Shown: positions 1 through 10,427, counted from the stretch's first letter. The stretch is 64,000 bases of DNA from Neisseria leonii (GCF_028776105.2 NZ_CP145606.1:372001-436000); one strand, 5' to 3'. Translations and numbers: made by a program. Notes: generated by a model not told the origin, from the letters alone.

Positions 1-1344
1 CTGGCACCCGACGGCGGCCTGATGCTGCCCGAAAGCTATCCGCGCATTGATGCGGCCACACTCTACGCATGGCGCGAATTGTCTTATCCCGATCTGGCGT
101 TTGAGATCATGCGCCTGTTTGCCACCGATATTCCCGCCGACGATTTGCGCGCCATCATCCGGCGCACTTACACGGCCGAAGCGTTCGGCAGCGATGCGGT
201 TACTCCCGTGCGTACGTTGTCAGACGGCCTGAAAATCCAAGCCTTGTCCAACGGCCCCACGCTGGCGTTTAAAGATATTGCCATGCAGTTTTTGGGCAAT
301 GCGTTTGAATATGTGCTGGCCAAAGCGGGGCGGCAGCTCAATATCATCGGGGCTACCAGCGGCGACACCGGTTCTGCAGCCGAATACGCCTTGCGCGGCA
401 AGCAGGGTGTGAATGTGTTTATGCTCTCGCCCGAAGGGAAAATGAGTGCGTTCCAGCGTGCGCAGATGTTCAGCCTGCAAGATGAAAATATCCACAATAT
501 TGCCGTTCGCGGTATGTTTGACGACTGTCAGGACATTGTCAAAGCGGTGCAGAACGATGCCGGATTTAAGGCACGCTACCATATCGGTACGGTCAATTCC
601 ATCAATTTCGGCCGCGTGCTGGCGCAAATTGTCTACTACTTCGCCGGTTATTTTCAGGCGACAACAAGCAACGAGCAGAAAGTCAGTTTCTGTGTGCCTT
701 CGGGCAACTTCGGCAATGTTTGTGCCGGCCATATTGCGCGTCAGATGGGCTTGCCGGTCCACCGCCTGATTGTGGCCACCAATGAAAATGATGTGCTTGA
801 TCAGTTTTTCGGCAGCGGCGAATACCGTCCGCGCGGCGGGGCGGAAACTTATGTTACGTCCAGCCCGTCTATGGATATTTCCAAAGCCTCGAATTTCGAG
901 CGTTTCGTATTTGATTTGTTGGATCGGGACGGAGATAAAGTGCGCGGCCTGTGGCAGCAGGTAGACAGCGGCGAAGGTTTCGATTTGGGCGGTATGATGG
1001 ACAAAATCCGCGACCAATACGGCTTTGTTTCCGGCAAATCCACCCATGCCGACCGTTTGGCGGTGATCCGCGCAGTATATGAGACCGAGGGCGAACTGAT
1101 TGACCCGCACACCGCCGACGGCGTGAAAGTGGCGCGGCAGTTGCGCGAAGCGGGCGAAACGGTAATTTGCCTGGAAACCGCATTGGCGGCCAAGTTTGTC
1201 GGGACGATACATGAAGCGGTGGGTGAAGTGGCCGTACCGCGCCCCGCCAAGCTGGAAGGTTTGGAAGATTTGCCGCAACGGGTGCAGGTTGTGCCGAACG
1301 ATGCCGCAGCGGTAAAAGCAATCATCCGAGCCGCCTTGGCCTGA
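1..1344 (+). CDS. thrC: Threonine synthase, 5' end missing
   Basis: PLP-dependent threonine synthase converts O-phosphohomoserine to threonine. The reading frame is open from base 1 (L-A-P-D-G-G-L-M-L-P-E), so the start codon lies upstream of the window and only the first few dozen residues are missing. About 447 residues are present. The PLP lysine lies in the motif G-P-T-L-A-F-K-D-I-A, and the phosphate-binding region includes G-A-T-S-G-D-T-G-S-A. The next gene (nqrA) starts more than 700 bases away, so this is the end of its own transcription unit. Family assignment is secure; the true start cannot be seen. Confidence 0.96.
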   Translation: MAPDGGLMLPESYPRIDAATLYAWRELSYPDLAFEIMRLFATDIPADDLRAIIRRTYTAEAFGSDAVTPVRTLSDGLKIQALSNGPTLAFKDIAMQFLGNAFEYVLAKAGRQLNIIGATSGDTGSAAEYALRGKQGVNVFMLSPEGKMSAFQRAQMFSLQDENIHNIAVRGMFDDCQDIVKAVQNDAGFKARYHIGTVNSINFGRVLAQIVYYFAGYFQATTSNEQKVSFCVPSGNFGNVCAGHIARQMGLPVHRLIVATNENDVLDQFFGSGEYRPRGGAETYVTSSPSMDISKASNFERFVFDLLDRDGDKVRGLWQQVDSGEGFDLGGMMDKIRDQYGFVSGKSTHADRLAVIRAVYETEGELIDPHTADGVKVARQLREAGETVICLETALAAKFVGTIHEAVGEVAVPRPAKLEGLEDLPQRVQVVPNDAAAVKAIIRAALA

Positions 1345-1410
1345 ACTGCCGACAGATAAAAGATATTGTGAAATTTTGTTGAACGCCTTTGATTTCGTAA
1401 TACGTAATAT

Positions 1411-1463
1411 AGGCCGTCTGAATATAGGCCGTCTGAAAATGCATTTCCGTTTTCAGACGGCCT
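1411..1463. terminator. DUS cluster and DUS-paired terminator after thrC
   Basis: Two AG-DUS copies in direct orientation (1411 and 1426) are followed by one inverted copy ending at 1463. The second and third can pair into a GC-rich hairpin. Head-to-head uptake sequences just after a stop codon commonly act as terminators in Neisseria. The thrC stop is about 70 bases upstream. Confidence 0.7.
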
Positions 1464-2059
1464 CTGTTTATCGGAAGCAGCGTCGGACACAAGTCGATCG
1501 TTTCGGTATTGGCACATGCGAATCAACCCTGCCTGAGATACAACGGGGTTATGCGCGGTCGATGGGATAAGGCAGGATAACGGTTGTGAAACGGTGCAGG
1601 TTGAGTCAAAGCGTGTGTCTGCCATGATGAAAAGACAGGCAAGCCGTTTCCGTATTTGCTTTGGAAAATGCCGTCTGAATATACGCAGCCGGTATTCAGA
1701 CAGCCGAAGTACGCTATTTATCGGTATCGCGGACAGCCGATGGAAAACGGTACAGGAGCCGCATGATGGCTCTGTCGGCCGCCTGAGTCATTTCAGACGG
1801 CCTTTGTCCGGCAGTGGTAGAATTTTCGGTTTCTATTCCTTTGATTTTTCTGATAAATGGTAAAAAATGCGTGTAAAGGCATGGTAAGGATTGACGGATT
1901 TGGGTAAAATCGCCGGGTTTATTTCCTGTCAGGCTTTCGGCCAAACGGGTTTGAGTATGGCTTGATGCGCGCGGCAGAGCTGCGGCAGCAGGGATTTATC
2001 GGGTGCGGCGGACCGGGTGCGGCGGCCGTGTAGTCTAATCTGACAGCAAGTGCAATGAC
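1464..2059. other. Intergenic region upstream of nqrA, no convincing gene
   Basis: About 600 bases without a supportable gene. It contains a degenerate DUS pair (around 1670-1705) and one inverted DUS near 1793-1803. The part from about 1820 to 1920 is more AT-rich and should hold the nqr promoter, but I found no hexamer pair with acceptable spacing. Short open frames here have no recognisable product and no clear ribosome binding site. Confidence 0.5.
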
Positions 2060-3406
2060 ATGATTAAAATTAAAAAAGGTTTGGATCTGCCGATTGCAGG
2101 GCGGCCGGAGCAGGTCATTTATCCGGGAGCGCGCGTTTCCGAAGTGGCGGTGCTCGGCGAAGAATATGTGGGTATGCGTCCTTCCATGAAGGTTCAGGAG
2201 GGCGACAGGGTACTCAAAGGACAGGTGCTTTTTGAGGACAAGAAAAACCCCGGCGTAGTGTTTACCGCACCGGCTGCGGGCGTGGTGCGTGCCATCAACC
2301 GCGGTGAAAAGCGTGTATTGCAGTCGGTGGTAATTGCGGTGGACGAAGCGGGCGGCGAGGTCGAATTCGAGCGTTATGACGATGCCGCCATTGCTGGGTT
2401 GGACAGCGAAGCGGTACGCCGCAACCTGTTGCAGTCGGGCTTGTGGACGGCACTGCGCACCCGCCCGTTCAGCAAAGTGCCTGCCGCCGACAGCCTGCCT
2501 GCCGCCGTTTTTGTCAATGCGATGGATACCAATCCGCTGGCGGCCGACCCGGTGGTGGTTATCCGCGAGCGTGCCGACGATTTTGCGCGCGGCGTGGCGG
2601 TGCTGGCCCGTTTGGGTGTGCCGCTGCATGTGTGCAAAGCCGCCGGTGCCGACATTGCCCTGCCGCAGACGGCCGGCGTGTCGGTACACGAATTCGGCGG
2701 TGTTCACCCTGCCGGTTTGGTGGGAACGCATATCCACTTTATCGAACCCGTCAGTCTGACGAAAACCGTTTGGCACATCAATTATCAGGACGTGATGGCT
2801 GTCGGCCGCCTGTTTGCTGCCGGCAGTCTGGATACGTCGCGTGTGGTGTCGTTGGCCGGCCCGCAGGTGGAAAAACCGCAATTGGAACGCAGCCTGATCG
2901 GTGCCAAAGTGTCGGACATTACCGCAGGCCGTCTGAAAAACGGCGAAAACCGCGTGATTTCCGGTTCGGTATTGAGCGGCGCAACTGCACAGCCCGGCAG
3001 TCCTCATGACTATCTCGGCCGTTATCATCTGCAAGTGTCGGTCATCGAAGAGGGACGGGCGAAAGAATTTCTGGGCTGGTTTGTCCCTTCCGCCGCCAAA
3101 TTCACGATTACCCGCACCACACTCGGCCATTTCGCGGGCAAACTTTTCCCGTTCACTTCCGCGCTTAACGGAGGCCACCGCGCCATGGTTCCGATCGGCA
3201 ACTACGAGCGCGTGATGCCGCTGGATATTCTGCCCACGCTGCTGCTGCGCGATTTGATTTCGGGCGATACCGACAGTGCGCAGGCTTTGGGTTGTCTGGA
3301 GTTGGACGAAGAAGATTTGGCTCTGTGCAGTTTTGTGTGTCCGGGCAAATACGAATACGGTTCGCTGCTGCGCCGTGCACTGGATACGATTGAGAAAGAA
3401 GGTTGA
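2060..3406 (+). CDS. nqrA: Na+-translocating NADH:quinone reductase subunit A
   Basis: First gene of the Na+-NQR operon, the sodium-pumping respiratory complex I analogue of the inner membrane. NqrA is the cytoplasmic subunit linked to quinone binding. The 448-residue product begins [14 protein letters not shown], typical of the family, and has the usual length. It shows the lipoyl/Rnf-like stretch [12 protein letters not shown] near residue 50. The stop codon lies two bases before the nqrB ATG, so the genes are co-transcribed and probably translationally coupled. Confidence 0.97.
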   Translation: MIKIKKGLDLPIAGRPEQVIYPGARVSEVAVLGEEYVGMRPSMKVQEGDRVLKGQVLFEDKKNPGVVFTAPAAGVVRAINRGEKRVLQSVVIAVDEAGGEVEFERYDDAAIAGLDSEAVRRNLLQSGLWTALRTRPFSKVPAADSLPAAVFVNAMDTNPLAADPVVVIRERADDFARGVAVLARLGVPLHVCKAAGADIALPQTAGVSVHEFGGVHPAGLVGTHIHFIEPVSLTKTVWHINYQDVMAVGRLFAAGSLDTSRVVSLAGPQVEKPQLERSLIGAKVSDITAGRLKNGENRVISGSVLSGATAQPGSPHDYLGRYHLQVSVIEEGRAKEFLGWFVPSAAKFTITRTTLGHFAGKLFPFTSALNGGHRAMVPIGNYERVMPLDILPTLLLRDLISGDTDSAQALGCLELDEEDLALCSFVCPGKYEYGSLLRRALDTIEKEG

Positions 3407-3408
3407 GT

Positions 3409-4641
3409 ATGGGACTGAAACAGTTTTTCGAGAAAATCGAGCCCCAATTCATGCCCGGCGGCAAACACGAGAAATGGTATCCGCTGTATGAGGCGGTGGC
3501 CACCGTGTTTTACACGCAGGGCGAGGTAACGCGCAAAGCCGCACACGTGCGCGATGCCATCGATTCCAAGCGGATGATGATTCTGGTGTGGCTGGCATTG
3601 TTCCCCGCCATGTTTTACGGCATGTATAACGCAGGCGGGCAGGCAATTGCCGCCGTCAATCATCTCGGCCTGCTGGAACAGAATATCGCCGCCGACTGGC
3701 ATTATGCGTTGGCTCATTGGCTGGGCATCGATTTGAGTATCGGTGCGGGTGTACTGAGCAAAATGTCGCTCGGTGCTATTTTCTTTCTGCCGATTTATGC
3801 GGTGGTGTTTGTGGTGGGCGGCTTTTGGGAAGTGCTGTTTGCACTTGTGCGCAAACACGAAGTCAATGAAGGCTTTTTCGTTACCTCTATTCTGTTTGCG
3901 TTGATTGTGCCGCCGACCCTGCCGTTGTGGCAGGCCGCCTTGGGCATCACATTCGGTGTAGTTGTGGCCAAGGAAGTGTTCGGCGGTACCGGCAAAAACT
4001 TTATGAACCCCGCGCTGGCCGGGCGCGCTTTCCTGTTTTTCGCCTATCCGGCCAATATTTCCGGCGATGCGGTGTGGACGGCGGTAGACGGCTTTTCCGG
4101 TGCGACCGCGCTCTCGCAATGGGCGGGCGGCGGTGCGGCCGGTCTGAAAAATACGCTGACCGGCGAGCCGGTTCAGTGGCTGGACGCTTTTTTGGGCAAT
4201 ATGCCCGGATCCGTCGGCGAAGTTTCCACACTGATGCTGATTTTGGGCGGCCTGTTTATCGTGTTTGCCCGTATCGCTTCCTGGCGCATCATCGGCGGTG
4301 TCTTTTTCGGCATGGTAGCCGCTTCGCTGCTGTTTAACCTGATCGGTTCGGATACCAATCCGATGTTTGCTATGCCGTGGTACTGGCATCTGGTATTGGG
4401 CGGCTTTGCCATTGGTATGATTTTTATGGCTACCGACCCCGTATCAGCTTCGTTTACCAATACCGGAAAATGGTGGTACGGCGCATTTATCGGCGTGATG
4501 TGCGTTTTGATCCGCGTGGTCAATCCGGCTTATCCCGAAGGCATGATGCTGGCGATTCTGCTGGCCAATGTGTTTGCACCGATTTTCGACAATCTGGTGG
4601 TGCGTGCCAATATCAAACGTAGGAGAATCCGTCATGGCTAA
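3409..4641 (+). CDS. nqrB: Na+-translocating NADH:quinone reductase subunit B
   Basis: Polytopic membrane subunit of Na+-NQR that carries covalent FMN and riboflavin and forms much of the sodium pathway. I chose ATG 3409 (M-G-L-K-Q-F-F) because it follows an AAGG Shine-Dalgarno, rather than the TTG two codons earlier; the product is 410 residues. The FMN attachment motif S-G-A-T-A is present with its threonine at residue 233. Several long hydrophobic helices are visible. The 3' end overlaps nqrC by 8 bases. Confidence 0.97.
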   Translation: MGLKQFFEKIEPQFMPGGKHEKWYPLYEAVATVFYTQGEVTRKAAHVRDAIDSKRMMILVWLALFPAMFYGMYNAGGQAIAAVNHLGLLEQNIAADWHYALAHWLGIDLSIGAGVLSKMSLGAIFFLPIYAVVFVVGGFWEVLFALVRKHEVNEGFFVTSILFALIVPPTLPLWQAALGITFGVVVAKEVFGGTGKNFMNPALAGRAFLFFAYPANISGDAVWTAVDGFSGATALSQWAGGGAAGLKNTLTGEPVQWLDAFLGNMPGSVGEVSTLMLILGGLFIVFARIASWRIIGGVFFGMVAASLLFNLIGSDTNPMFAMPWYWHLVLGGFAIGMIFMATDPVSASFTNTGKWWYGAFIGVMCVLIRVVNPAYPEGMMLAILLANVFAPIFDNLVVRANIKRRRIRHG

Positions 4642-5401
4642 GTTCGACAAAGACAGTTTCGGCGGTACCTTGGCCGTTGTCGTGGCCGTCAGCCTGTTGT
4701 GCTCTGTTGTGGTGGCGGGTGCGGCGGTAGGACTGAAACCGACGCAGAACGAGAAAAAACTGTTGGACAAACAGAAAAACATCTTGGCGGCGGCCGGCCT
4801 GTTTTCAGACGGCATCAATGTGCCGGAAATCTATAACGCCCGCATCGAGCCGCGCATTGTCGATTTGGCCAGTGGTGAATATGTTGAGGGCGTAGAAAAT
4901 TTTGATGCCCGTGCCGCAGCCAAAGACCCGCAGCAGAGTATCCGCATCGATCCGGAAAACGATAAAGCCGGTATTCAGACCCGAGCCAAATATGCAGAAG
5001 TTTATTTGGTGAAAGACAGCAGCGGCAAAACCGAACAAATCGTCCTGCCGATGCACGGCAGCGGTCTGTGGTCGATTATGTACGGCTTTGTGGCGGTCAA
5101 ACCCGACGGCAATACCCTCAACGGCCTGACGTATTACGAGCAGGGCGAAACGGCGGGTTTGGGCGGCGAAATCGCCAATCCGCTGTGGCAGCAGAAGTTT
5201 GTCGGCAAGAAGCTGTACAACGAACAGGGTGAGGTAGCCATCCGTGTTGCCAAAGGTGCATCGGCCAATGCCGAACACGGTGTGGACGGTTTGTCCGGTG
5301 CGACCATGACGACCAAAGGCGTACAGGGTTCGTTCGACTACTGGTTCAGTCAAAACGGCTTCGGGCCGTATCTGGCGAAAGTGAAAGCAGGAGAAATCTG
5401 A
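4634..5401 (+). CDS. nqrC: Na+-translocating NADH:quinone reductase subunit C
   Basis: Subunit C, anchored by one N-terminal helix (about residues 12-37), with a large periplasmic domain that carries covalent FMN. The start [10 protein letters not shown] overlaps the end of nqrB and follows an AGGAGA ribosome binding site. The attachment motif L-S-G-A-T-M has its threonine at residue 224, close to the position known in Vibrio. The product is 255 residues, a normal length. A DUS lies inside the gene around 4798-4812 and is translated as L-F-S-D-G-I. The stop overlaps the nqrD ATG. Confidence 0.97.
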   Translation: MAKFDKDSFGGTLAVVVAVSLLCSVVVAGAAVGLKPTQNEKKLLDKQKNILAAAGLFSDGINVPEIYNARIEPRIVDLASGEYVEGVENFDARAAAKDPQQSIRIDPENDKAGIQTRAKYAEVYLVKDSSGKTEQIVLPMHGSGLWSIMYGFVAVKPDGNTLNGLTYYEQGETAGLGGEIANPLWQQKFVGKKLYNEQGEVAIRVAKGASANAEHGVDGLSGATMTTKGVQGSFDYWFSQNGFGPYLAKVKAGEI

Positions 5402-6027
5402 TGGCTGACAAAAAACAATTGAAGGAATTGCTGTTCTCACCGATTGTCCGCAACAATCCGATTGCGCTGCAAATTTTGGGTGTATGTTCCGCATTGGCCG
5501 TTACCACTAAACTGGAAACCGCTGTGGTGATGGCGATTTCCGTCAGTCTGGTTACGGCATTTTCCAGTTTCTTTATCTCACTGATCCGCAACTATATCCC
5601 CAACAGTATCCGCATTATCGTGCAGATGGCGATTATTGCTTCGCTGGTTACGCTGGTGGATCAGGTGTTGCAGGCTTATGCCTATGAGCTGTCGAAACAG
5701 CTGTCGGTATTCGTCGGCCTGATTATTACCAACTGTATCGTCATGGGGCGTGCCGAAGCATTTGCCATGAAAGAGCCGCCGTTGCCCAGTTTTGTAGACG
5801 GTCTGGGTAACGGTTTGGGCTACGGTGCGATTCTGGTTATCGTCGCCACCGTCCGCGAGTTGGTGGGTTCGGGCAAGCTGTTCGGCTTTACGGTTCTGCA
5901 AACCGTTCAGGACGGCGGCTGGTATCAGGCAAACGGTCTGTTCCTGCTGGCACCCAGCGCTTTTTTCATCATCGGCTTTATCATTTGGGGTTTGCGCACC
6001 TGGAAACCCGAACAGGCGGAGAAATAA
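5401..6027 (+). CDS. nqrD: Na+-translocating NADH:quinone reductase subunit D
   Basis: Integral membrane subunit of 208 residues that pairs with NqrE; both are homologous to RnfE and RnfA. Six hydrophobic helices fill most of the protein, and the conserved half-membrane motif T-N-C-I-V-M-G-R is present near residue 110. In NqrD/NqrE this cysteine-containing loop helps hold the intramembrane Fe-S centre. The start codon overlaps the nqrC stop, and nqrE begins three bases after the nqrD stop. Confidence 0.97.
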   Translation: MADKKQLKELLFSPIVRNNPIALQILGVCSALAVTTKLETAVVMAISVSLVTAFSSFFISLIRNYIPNSIRIIVQMAIIASLVTLVDQVLQAYAYELSKQLSVFVGLIITNCIVMGRAEAFAMKEPPLPSFVDGLGNGLGYGAILVIVATVRELVGSGKLFGFTVLQTVQDGGWYQANGLFLLAPSAFFIIGFIIWGLRTWKPEQAEK

Positions 6028-6030
6028 AGC

Positions 6031-6627
6031 ATGGAACATTATTTGAGCATTTTTATCAAATCGATTTTTATTGAAAATATGGCCTTATCCTTTTTCTTGG
6101 GTATGTGTACGTTTTTGGCCGTATCCAAGAAAATCGGTACCGCTTTCGGTTTGGGTATTGCCGTAACTGTCGTATTGGCGATTTCCGTTCCGGCCAACCA
6201 ATTGGTGTATTCGCTGATTCTGAAAGACGGTGCGCTGGTGCCGGGCGTGGATCTGACATTCCTGCGCTTTATCACGTTTATCGGTGTGATTGCCGCGATT
6301 GTGCAGATTCTGGAAATGATTCTGGATAAATATTTTCCCGCACTTTACAACGCTTTGGGGATTTTCCTGCCTCTGATTACCGTAAACTGTGCCATTTTCG
6401 GCGGCGTGTCGTTTATGGTGCAGCGCGATTACGGTTTTGCCGAGTCTATTGTTTACGGTACCGGTGCCGGTTTGGGCTGGATGCTGGCGATTGTGGCTTT
6501 GGCGGGCATTACCGAAAAACTGAAATATGCCGATGTGCCGAAAGGCTTGCGCGGTTTGGGCATTACCTTTATCAGCGCGGGACTGATGGCTTTGGGCTTT
6601 ATGTCCTTTTCGGGTATTCAGTTGTAA
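6031..6627 (+). CDS. nqrE: Na+-translocating NADH:quinone reductase subunit E
   Basis: Second small membrane subunit (198 residues, RnfA homologue), with six predicted helices. The signature [10 protein letters not shown] near residue 23 and V-N-C-A-I-F-G-G near residue 118 supply cysteines that, with those of NqrD, bind the intramembrane iron centre. It follows nqrD after three bases and is separated from nqrF by 12 bases that contain a strong AAGGAGG ribosome binding site. Confidence 0.97.
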   Translation: MEHYLSIFIKSIFIENMALSFFLGMCTFLAVSKKIGTAFGLGIAVTVVLAISVPANQLVYSLILKDGALVPGVDLTFLRFITFIGVIAAIVQILEMILDKYFPALYNALGIFLPLITVNCAIFGGVSFMVQRDYGFAESIVYGTGAGLGWMLAIVALAGITEKLKYADVPKGLRGLGITFISAGLMALGFMSFSGIQL

Positions 6628-6639
6628 GGAGGACAACAG

Positions 6640-7863
6640 ATGGAAATTATTTTAGGCATTGTGATGTTTACCTTGGTGCTGGCGGCATTGGCACTGATGA
6701 TTCTGTTTGCCAAATCCAAACTGGTCAATTCAGGCGACATCACCATCAATATCAACGATGATGCGGAAAAAGCCATTCAGTTGCCCGCCGGCGGCAAGTT
6801 GCTCGGGGCGTTGGCGAGCAAAGGTATTTTTGTTTCTTCCGCCTGCGGCGGCGGCGGTTCCTGCGGCCAGTGCAAAGTCGTTGTCAAAAGCGGCGGCGGC
6901 GATATTCTGCCCACCGAACTTTCGCATATCAGCAAACGGGAGGCCAAAGAAGGCTGCCGCCTGTCTTGCCAGGTAAATGTCAAAGGCGATATGGATATCG
7001 AGCTGCCGGAAGAAGTGTTCGGTGTGAAGAAGTGGGAATGCACTGTGATTTCCAATGACAATAAAGCCACATTTATTAAAGAACTGAAACTGGCGATTCC
7101 CGAGGGTGAGGAAGTGCCGTTCCGTGCCGGCGGCTATATCCAAATCGAAGCCGAACCGCACACCGTGGCCTATAAAGACTTCGATATTCCCAAGGAGTAC
7201 CACGAAGATTGGGATAAATTCAACCTGTGGCGTTATGTTTCCAAAGTGGACGAGCCTATTGTGCGCGCTTATTCGATGGCTTCGTATCCCGAAGAAAAAG
7301 GCATCATTATGCTCAACGTGCGGATTGCTACGCCGCCGCCGAATAATCCCGATGTTGCTCCGGGTCAGATGTCGTCTTACATCTGGTCGCTCAAACCGGG
7401 CGATAAAGTTACCATTTCCGGCCCGTTCGGTGAATTTTTCGCCAAAGATACCGATGCCGAAATGGTCTTTATCGGCGGCGGTGCCGGTATGGCGCCGATG
7501 CGGTCGCACATTTTTGACCAGCTCAAACGGTTGAAGTCGAAACGGAAAATCAGTTTCTGGTATGGTGCGCGCTCGAAACGCGAAATGTTCTATGTGGAAG
7601 ATTTCGATACTCTGGCCGCAGAAAACGACAATTTCGAATGGCATGTGGCCTTGTCTGACCCACAGCCGGGTGATGATTGGGACGGCTACACCGGCTTTAT
7701 CCACAATGTGATTTACGAGAACTATCTCAAAAACCACGAAGCGCCGGAAGACTGCGAATTTTATATGTGCGGCCCGCCGATTATGAATGCGTCGGTCATC
7801 AAAATGCTGAAAGATTTGGGTGTGGAAGACGAAAATATCCTGCTCGACGATTTTGGCGGCTGA
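6640..7863 (+). CDS. nqrF: Na+-translocating NADH:quinone reductase subunit F (NADH dehydrogenase subunit)
   Basis: Electron-entry subunit that oxidises NADH and passes electrons through FAD and a [2Fe-2S] cluster. The 407-residue protein has an N-terminal membrane helix (residues 2-24) and a plant-type ferredoxin domain with cluster cysteines C69, C75, C78 and C110. A ferredoxin-reductase-like FAD domain follows (R-A-Y-S-M-A-S-Y), then an NADH-binding domain with G-G-G-A-G-M-A-P and the C-terminal C-G-P-P. Last gene of the operon, followed directly by a strong hairpin terminator. Confidence 0.98.
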   Translation: MEIILGIVMFTLVLAALALMILFAKSKLVNSGDITININDDAEKAIQLPAGGKLLGALASKGIFVSSACGGGGSCGQCKVVVKSGGGDILPTELSHISKREAKEGCRLSCQVNVKGDMDIELPEEVFGVKKWECTVISNDNKATFIKELKLAIPEGEEVPFRAGGYIQIEAEPHTVAYKDFDIPKEYHEDWDKFNLWRYVSKVDEPIVRAYSMASYPEEKGIIMLNVRIATPPPNNPDVAPGQMSSYIWSLKPGDKVTISGPFGEFFAKDTDAEMVFIGGGAGMAPMRSHIFDQLKRLKSKRKISFWYGARSKREMFYVEDFDTLAAENDNFEWHVALSDPQPGDDWDGYTGFIHNVIYENYLKNHEAPEDCEFYMCGPPIMNASVIKMLKDLGVEDENILLDDFGG

Positions 7864-7876
7864 TGCTGCAAACCGA

Positions 7877-7909
7877 AACCGCCTGCGGTCTGTCCGCAGG
7901 CGGTTTTTT
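7877..7909. terminator. Rho-independent terminator of the nqr operon
   Basis: Perfect 12-base-pair stem (7877-7888 with 7894-7905) around a 5-base loop, followed by a T run to 7909. It is not built from DUS. The last codons of the opposing XRE gene overlap its T run, so it may serve both strands. Confidence 0.92.
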
Positions 7910-8294
7910 ATATGGCGGCATTTTCTGTTTGGCCGAATGTCATTTGCTGCCTGAGCCGTGATGAAAACCGCTCAACAAAATGCAGCATCAAATGGCGGTC
8001 GTCTTCGTGCAAATCGTTCATCATTTTATGCAGATGGTGGCTTTGGTCGAAACTTCTGGGGCTGTTTTCGGCGATGAGGTCGGCGGCGGTGCAACCGAAA
8101 ATCTCTGCCAGCTCCATCAGCCGCATGACATTGGGCATGATGATGCCGCGTTCCATGCGAGAGACGGCTTCGTTGCCGATTTGTAGGATTTCGGCGACCT
8201 GCTCTTGGGTCAGTCCGCTGTTTTGGCGGTATTTGGCGATGGTTTTGCCGATGCGTTTGTTGATTTCGGCGGCGTGGGGAAGCTTGATGGGCAT
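7908..8294 (-). CDS. XRE-family helix-turn-helix transcriptional regulator
   Basis: A 128-residue DNA-binding protein. The N-terminal Cro/CI-type HTH spans roughly residues 14-70 (I-A-K-Y-R-Q-N-S-G-L-T-Q-E-Q-V-A, then V-S-R-M-E-R-G), and a short C-terminal tail probably serves dimerisation. The start follows AGGA at good spacing. It is convergent with nqrF and divergent from the malic enzyme gene, whose promoter region it faces. It could regulate itself or maeA, but nothing in the sequence proves a target. Confidence 0.88.
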   Translation of the reverse strand: MPIKLPHAAEINKRIGKTIAKYRQNSGLTQEQVAEILQIGNEAVSRMERGIIMPNVMRLMELAEIFGCTAADLIAENSPRSFDQSHHLHKMMNDLHEDDRHLMLHFVERFSSRLRQQMTFGQTENAAI

Positions 8295-8326
8295 ACTTTT
8301 TCCTGTGTTTCAACTTAATTTGTTTA

Positions 8327-8354
8327 ATTATCAACTTTTTAAGCAGTATTGTAA
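8327..8354 (-). promoter_or_regulatory. Predicted promoter of the XRE regulator gene
   Basis: On the minus strand, TTACAA (8354-8349) and GATAAT (8332-8327) are separated by 16 bases, placing transcription start about 25 bases before the ATG. The surrounding sequence is AT-rich, and the motif TCAACTT occurs twice in direct orientation nearby, which could be an operator half-site. Confidence 0.55.
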
Positions 8355-8659
8355 GGGCTTAAAAGGTTGTGATTTACGCTTTTTTGGTTGAATTGACAGC
8401 TGATCCAAAAGGTTGAGCGATTTACACAGAGCAGTAATTGATGGTTTGATGGCGTGGTTTGGGCAAGCATTGTTTTGTCTATTGGCTGCCTAGCAAAAGT
8501 GGTTATTGGGCGGTGTGTGGATTTTTGCTGTTTGCGGTGGGTTGTCGCTTAAAATGATGATTTGGACAGAGCAATAAAAAATGGTTATCAAATGGCTGGT
8601 GCTGGCGGCGGCGTGCTGGTTTTCAGACGGCATAATCAACCAAAAAAGTTGATTATTCA
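8355..8659. other. Gene-free stretch between the XRE gene and maeA
   Basis: About 300 bases with no supportable gene. There is a single inverted DUS-like core near 8622-8632. Base composition is visibly lower in GC than the flanking operons, like the first part of the malic enzyme gene. Confidence 0.5.
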
Positions 8660-8668
8660 TGCTATAAT
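8660..8668 (+). promoter_or_regulatory. Extended -10 promoter for maeA
   Basis: TGCTATAAT is a perfect extended -10 element (TGnTATAAT) about 50 bases before the maeA ATG. No good -35 lies at 17 bases, as expected for extended -10 promoters. An AGGA ribosome binding site precedes the ATG. Confidence 0.7.
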
Positions 8669-8720
8669 GATGAACGAACAGCGTGTTGCGGTGTTTAATA
8701 TGGCAAAATGAGGATTTTTT

Positions 8721-10355
8721 ATGAAAACGCCAGATATTATTACTAACCCATTGACCAATAAAGGGACAGCTTTTAGTTTAGATGAGCGTGCCAAACATGG
8801 TTTGATTGGACGGCTGCCTGCGGCGGTGGAGACACTGGACGAGCAGGCAAAGCGTGCGTATCGGCAGTTTGCCTCTTATGATAAAGATATTGAAAAATAC
8901 ATCTTTTTAGACCAGCTGCACAACCGCAACGAAGTGCTTTATTATAAACTTTTGATTGATAATCTTGCCGAGATGCTGCCTGTGGTGTATGACCCGACAG
9001 TGGGCGAGGCGATTAAAAAATGGTCGCGTGATTATCGCCGCAGCCGTGCGGTGTATTTGGACATCAATCACCCCGAGCATATTCGTGCCGCCTTTGAGGG
9101 ATTGGGGCTTGGTAGTCAAGATATTGATTTGATTGTAGTTTCTGATGCCGAAGAGATTTTGGGCATTGGTGATTGGGGTGTAAACGGCACAGATATTTCG
9201 GTGGGCAAACTTGCTGTTTATACAGCAGCGGCAGGTATTCACCCAGAACGGGTGATTGCGGTGAACCTTGATGTCGGCACTGATAATGAAGCTCTGCTTA
9301 ACGACCCTGCTTATCTTGGCAACCGTCATGCCCGTGTGCGTGGCGAGCGTTATGATGCGTTTATCAAGGCGTATTTGCAGACGGCATCCGAGCTGTTTCC
9401 GAATGCTTTGCTGCATTTTGAGGATTTCGGCTCGTCAAATGCACGGCGGATTTTGGTGGAAAACCGTGAGCAATACCGCATTTTTAACGACGATATGCAG
9501 GGAACGGGGGCGATTGTGATGGCGGCGGTCATCTCGGGGCTGAAAGTTACCCAGCAGAGCTTTGCCGAGCAGCGGCTCGTGGTCTATGGGGCGGGTACGG
9601 CAGGCACAGGCATGGCAGATCAAATCAGTGCGGCGATGCAGCGGTGCGGATTAAGCCGTGAAGAAGCCAAGCGGCGTGTGTGGCTGATTGACATCAACGG
9701 CTTGGTGGTGGACGATATGACCAATTTGCCTGACTATCAGCAAGAATACGCTCGCTGTGCCGATGAGGTGGCAACTTGGCAGCGTGATGGCGGCAAGATT
9801 GGGCTGCTGGAAGTGATTAAGCAAGTCAAGCCGACCATCTTAATCGGTACTTCAACCGACCATGGTGCGTTTACCGAGGAGGTGGTCAAGCAGCTGTGTG
9901 CAGGGGTGGAGCGTCCGATTTTATTGCCACTGTCCAACCCGACCGAACGCATCGAGGTCATGCCTTGTGATGCGGTACGCTGGTCGGACGGCAAGGCACT
10001 GATTGCCACAGGGATTCCTGTACCGCCTGTATCTTATCAAGGCGTGGACTATGTTATCGGTCAGGGCAACAACGCCTTGCTGTATCCTGGTCTTGGCTTG
10101 GGTGTGATTGTCTCTGGGGCTGCCCATGTTACCGATGCCATGCTGCTGGCTGCTGCCGAGGCAGTGGCAGGTCAGGTCAATCCTCAGGATTTGGGAGCAT
10201 CACTGCTGCCGCCTGTGGACAATCTGCGAGCCTCATCGGCAACTGTTGCCGTCGCTGTCGCCAAGCAGGCGGTGCAGGACGGTGTTGCCACCAAGCAGTC
10301 CGACAACTGGGTGCAAACCGTACAAGATGCCATGTGGCAGGCAGTGTACGCCTGA
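8721..10355 (+). CDS. maeA: NAD-dependent malic enzyme (decarboxylating)
   Basis: Oxidatively decarboxylates malate to pyruvate, linking the TCA cycle to pyruvate. The 544-residue product matches the long SfcA/MaeA type rather than the shorter MaeB type. Recognisable segments are the N-terminal L-N-K-G-T-A-F-like region, F-E-D-F-G-S-S-N-A near residue 232, F-N-D-D-M-Q-G-T-G near 255, the nucleotide-binding G-A-G-T-A-G near 290, and L-S-N-P-T-E-R near 405. The first 600 bases are noticeably AT-richer and use different codons from the neighbours, which hints at transfer from a lower-GC relative (inference only). Monocistronic, with its own promoter and terminator. Confidence 0.95.
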   Translation: MKTPDIITNPLTNKGTAFSLDERAKHGLIGRLPAAVETLDEQAKRAYRQFASYDKDIEKYIFLDQLHNRNEVLYYKLLIDNLAEMLPVVYDPTVGEAIKKWSRDYRRSRAVYLDINHPEHIRAAFEGLGLGSQDIDLIVVSDAEEILGIGDWGVNGTDISVGKLAVYTAAAGIHPERVIAVNLDVGTDNEALLNDPAYLGNRHARVRGERYDAFIKAYLQTASELFPNALLHFEDFGSSNARRILVENREQYRIFNDDMQGTGAIVMAAVISGLKVTQQSFAEQRLVVYGAGTAGTGMADQISAAMQRCGLSREEAKRRVWLIDINGLVVDDMTNLPDYQQEYARCADEVATWQRDGGKIGLLEVIKQVKPTILIGTSTDHGAFTEEVVKQLCAGVERPILLPLSNPTERIEVMPCDAVRWSDGKALIATGIPVPPVSYQGVDYVIGQGNNALLYPGLGLGVIVSGAAHVTDAMLLAAAEAVAGQVNPQDLGASLLPPVDNLRASSATVAVAVAKQAVQDGVATKQSDNWVQTVQDAMWQAVYA

Positions 10356-10360
10356 TAAAA

Positions 10361-10402
10361 ATGCCGTCTGAAAACGCATGGGCGTGGTCAGACGGCATTT
10401 TT
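10361..10402. terminator. DUS-paired terminator between maeA and the aldehyde dehydrogenase gene
   Basis: An AT-type DUS (ATGCCGTCTGA) at 10361 pairs with its inverted copy ending at 10398, flanked by A and T runs on the two sides. It sits between converging genes and can terminate both. Confidence 0.85.
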
Positions 10403-10427
10403 GCGGGGTTTCAGTGTTCAATATATT

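Noticed and set aside
220..1278. Long open frame on the minus strand across thrC
   Set aside because: It lies wholly opposite a clear threonine synthase reading frame; its product is rich in R, H and Q as reverse frames of GC-rich genes are, and has no ribosome binding site.
1376..1863. Short plus-strand frames between thrC and nqrA
   Set aside because: They run through DUS copies, have no ribosome binding site and no recognisable product.
1891..1910. TTGACG and TAAAAT as nqr promoter
   Set aside because: The spacing is only 8 bases, far from the 16-18 needed.
1919..3178. 419-codon minus-strand frame over nqrA
   Set aside because: Opposite strand of a certain gene, low-complexity basic composition, no recognisable domain.
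7912..8391. 159-codon plus-strand frame opposite the XRE gene
   Set aside because: The minus-strand product is a clear HTH regulator with promoter and ribosome binding site; the plus frame lacks both.
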